A stretch of DNA of 64,000 nt from DATKUK01 sp035530655 (lineage in GTDB: Bacteria > Planctomycetota > Phycisphaerae > UBA1845 > DATKUK01): NCBI GenBank assembly GCA_035530655.1, contig DATKUK010000017.1, forward strand, positions 1-64,000. Direction: 5' to 3'. A program made the translations under genes and the position numbers. How positions within the stretch are numbered: position 1 is the first letter of the stretch; the number at the start of each line of letters is the position of its first letter. Of the stretch, positions 62,378-64,000 are shown in pieces. A model generated the notes under the pieces. That model saw nothing but the letters and a program-made list of their open reading frames with translations. It did not search any database and was not told where the DNA came from.

Positions 62378-62809
62378 ATGGTGCAAGCCGATCGTTACGC
62401 CACGTCGTCTGAGCGACTCAATAAAGACCGCGAACTGGTCACAGCTGCCAGTCTCTCCACTGTGGTGTTTGGCGTTCTATTGACCGCGCTGATGGCCGTG
62501 GCGGCGTGGCTGACGCACCGAGTCGAAACCGCGGAACCTGACCGGCAGATGGTCGTTGCCCGCGGGCTGCTGCTGATCGCAGGGATCCTCTTTATCGGCC
62601 TCGGGCTCGGCGTCTGGTATCGCCAGCAGTGGTGTGCCGTGGCAACGATCATCCTGCTGATCGGACTGATGGCCGCCCACGTCCTCATGGCCGGCGGGGC
62701 TGTGGGCTCTGTGTTCTTCCTGGTGGTTCCCCTCATACCGGTCATTACCAACTGGATCGCCCTGCCGGCATTTCGACGGCTGGCGGAGACCCAAGCACCC
62801 GACAGCTAG
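62378..62809 (+). CDS. Four-span membrane protein of unknown function
   Basis: 143 residues from the ATG at 62378 (TTG/GTG upstream would add 13). Four hydrophobic segments are visible: TVVFGVLLTALMAVAAWLT, GLLLIAGILFIGLGLGVWY, ATIILLIGLMAAHVLMAGG and VFFLVVPLIPVITNWIAL. No family was recognised. It follows rplT by 83 bases on the same strand and may be read through from the ribosomal operon. Confidence 0.65.
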   Translation: MVQADRYATSSERLNKDRELVTAASLSTVVFGVLLTALMAVAAWLTHRVETAEPDRQMVVARGLLLIAGILFIGLGLGVWYRQQWCAVATIILLIGLMAAHVLMAGGAVGSVFFLVVPLIPVITNWIALPAFRRLAETQAPDS

Positions 62810-62894
62810 AAGCCCCCCTACCGTGGCTGACACCCAAGATTGCTTCGCCGGGTGGCGGGCTGCACACGACTGCACCGTCACTCATGGGCGACCT

Positions 62895-64000
62895 CTACTG
62901 CCCCAACTGCTCCATGACGGTCGGGAATCGCTCGGTCAACAGATTGGGCAGAAACAGGGCGCAGGCAAATTCATCCTCGAACTCTGGATCCTTGTTCAGT
63001 TCGACGATCTCGGGCTTGCGGACGATGCGATCGAACCCCGCCCACGCCGCAGCGTCGACCGCGCCCAAGTACGCCCCCGCCAGCGATGCGTTCCCGACGA
63101 TGCGGTATCTGTCCAACGGCAGGTCGGGAAGCATGCCGATCGCGATGGCATTCGCCAGATCGATGTGCTTGGCGAACGCACCGGCCAGGTAAATCCTCTG
63201 CACGTCCTGATAGGACTTGCCCAGGCGATTCAGCAGGATCGTGATCCCCGAGAAGATAACCGCCTTGGCCTGCAAGAGCTGTTCGATGTCCTTCTCGGTG
63301 ATGACCAGGTCGGTTTGGCCGTCGTCGACCTGCTCAGACGGCACGAGCACATACTCGAACCCGCCCAACGTCCCGTCACCCCGGCGCCGGACGTACGAAC
63401 AGGTCTCGCGAAGTTGCGGCGAGAGCTTACCCGCTCGATCGATCAGACCTACGCGACGCGCCTCGCCGAGGAAATCGATCAGCCCGCTGCCGCAGACGCC
63501 GCTCGGCTTGATGCCGCCGATTACGCGACACTCGGCACGGAACGTCTGCGGGTCGATGCGAACCGCCTCGATCGCCCCGTCGCACGCCCGAAGCCCGCAC
63601 GTTAGTCCACCGCCCTCGTAGGCCGGACCGGCCGGGGTGGCGCTGGCCAGCATGCGGTCGCCGTCGGACACGAAGATCTCGGCGTTGGTGCCCACGTCGA
63701 CAACCACCGTCAGGCCGTCGCAGTCGTACAGCGATACAACGTAGGCATCGCTCGTGATGTCACCGCCGACGTAAGCACTAACGCTCGGCACCAGGTCGAC
63801 AAAGCCGGCCGGGTTGATCGCCAGGCCCAGCGGGGCCGCCCGAAACGTGCCGGGATAGTTGATGCCCGGCTGAAACGGCACGCCGCCCATGTTGCGGGGG
63901 TTCACGCCCAGCAACAGGTGCCCCATGATCGTGTTGCCCGACACCACCATTCGCGCAATCTCGTCGGGCCTGACCTTGTTGTTGCGGCACAGCAGCGCCA
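62895..64000 (-). CDS. ASKHA/RACE corrinoid-activating protein, C-terminal part
   Basis: At least 368 residues; the frame is open to the right edge (ALLCRNNKVRPDEIARMVVS), so the start and the expected [2Fe-2S] ferredoxin domain lie outside. The visible part is the ASKHA domain of DUF4445 proteins: VVVDVGTNAEIFVSDGDRML, PAGPAYEGGGLTCG, IKPSGVCGSGLIDFLGEAR and IYLAGAFAKHIDLANAIAIG. RACE proteins use ATP to reduce inactive Co(II) cobalamin in corrinoid methyltransferases. The UroD-family methyltransferase-like protein at 31.5 kb could belong to the same chemistry. Confidence 0.9.
   Translation of the reverse strand, partial: ALLCRNNKVRPDEIARMVVSGNTIMGHLLLGVNPRNMGGVPFQPGINYPGTFRAAPLGLAINPAGFVDLVPSVSAYVGGDITSDAYVVSLYDCDGLTVVVDVGTNAEIFVSDGDRMLASATPAGPAYEGGGLTCGLRACDGAIEAVRIDPQTFRAECRVIGGIKPSGVCGSGLIDFLGEARRVGLIDRAGKLSPQLRETCSYVRRRGDGTLGGFEYVLVPSEQVDDGQTDLVITEKDIEQLLQAKAVIFSGITILLNRLGKSYQDVQRIYLAGAFAKHIDLANAIAIGMLPDLPLDRYRIVGNASLAGAYLGAVDAAAWAGFDRIVRKPEIVELNKDPEFEDEFACALFLPNLLTERFPTVMEQLGQ

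Overview
The window (64 kb, GC-rich, both strands densely coded) reads like a chromosomal segment of a Planctomycetota bacterium, most likely class Phycisphaerae. The pointers are a prepilin-type protein with a C-terminal ADS/ADG-type motif, a dockerin-bearing beta-helix protein, DUF1844, a DUF1570-like lipoprotein, a Chlamydia Hc1-like mini-histone, TMTC-like membrane/TPR proteins and very long secreted repeat proteins. The placement is inferred from gene content. No rRNA, tRNA or CRISPR array was seen.

Layout. 1-313 (minus) is the 5' part of a group IIC intron that leaves the window on the left; it sits just behind the terminator hairpin of a prepilin-like gene (378-1298). 1.9-13.1 kb holds a Tat-exported DUF362 protein, a UDP-sugar pyrophosphorylase, a TMTC-like protein, miaA, a sugar aminotransferase, a PstS-like lipoprotein, an Hc1-like protein, a FabZ-like dehydratase, a degenerate UvrC relative and lipoproteins. 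13.2-18.1 kb has a tyrosine recombinase, a small metallopeptidase-like protein, a PilT-like ATPase and the N-degron pair clpS/aat, whose stop codons overlap. 18.5-28.5 kb has a class-III aminotransferase with a structured leader, a methyltransferase, an ATP-grasp/HAD pair, rtcB, trpA, an FAD oxidoreductase, DUF1844 and ACT proteins and a metallopeptidase lipoprotein. 28.7-33.3 kb has folP, a second TMTC-like protein, a uroporphyrinogen-decarboxylase-family protein and a truncated gene.

33.3-37.3 kb holds a secreted beta-helix/dockerin protein with a folded 5' leader, and a compact membrane-protein/winged-helix regulator operon whose promoter carries a palindrome. 37.4-47 kb has a CLC chloride protein, an MDR dehydrogenase, basic and zinc-ribbon proteins, dnaK and an aldo/keto reductase. 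47.6-52.8 kb is one 1715-residue secreted protein: three copies of a carbohydrate-binding-like module plus two FN3 domains, then a neutral-ceramidase-like domain. 53-64 kb is housekeeping: tsaB, a phosphodiesterase, yidC with an inserted PKD-like domain, nfo, yjbQ, then thrS-infC-rpmI-rplT with a structured leader, a probable AUC start on infC and an internal promoter, and finally a corrinoid-protein activator (RACE) cut by the right edge.

The most unusual signals are RNA-level: three strongly nested 5' leaders (33330-33511, 58734-58950, 18257-18468), the infC start codon, two probable leaderless mRNAs, and the intron placed behind a terminator. Promoters, RNA folds and start-site choices were all read by eye.
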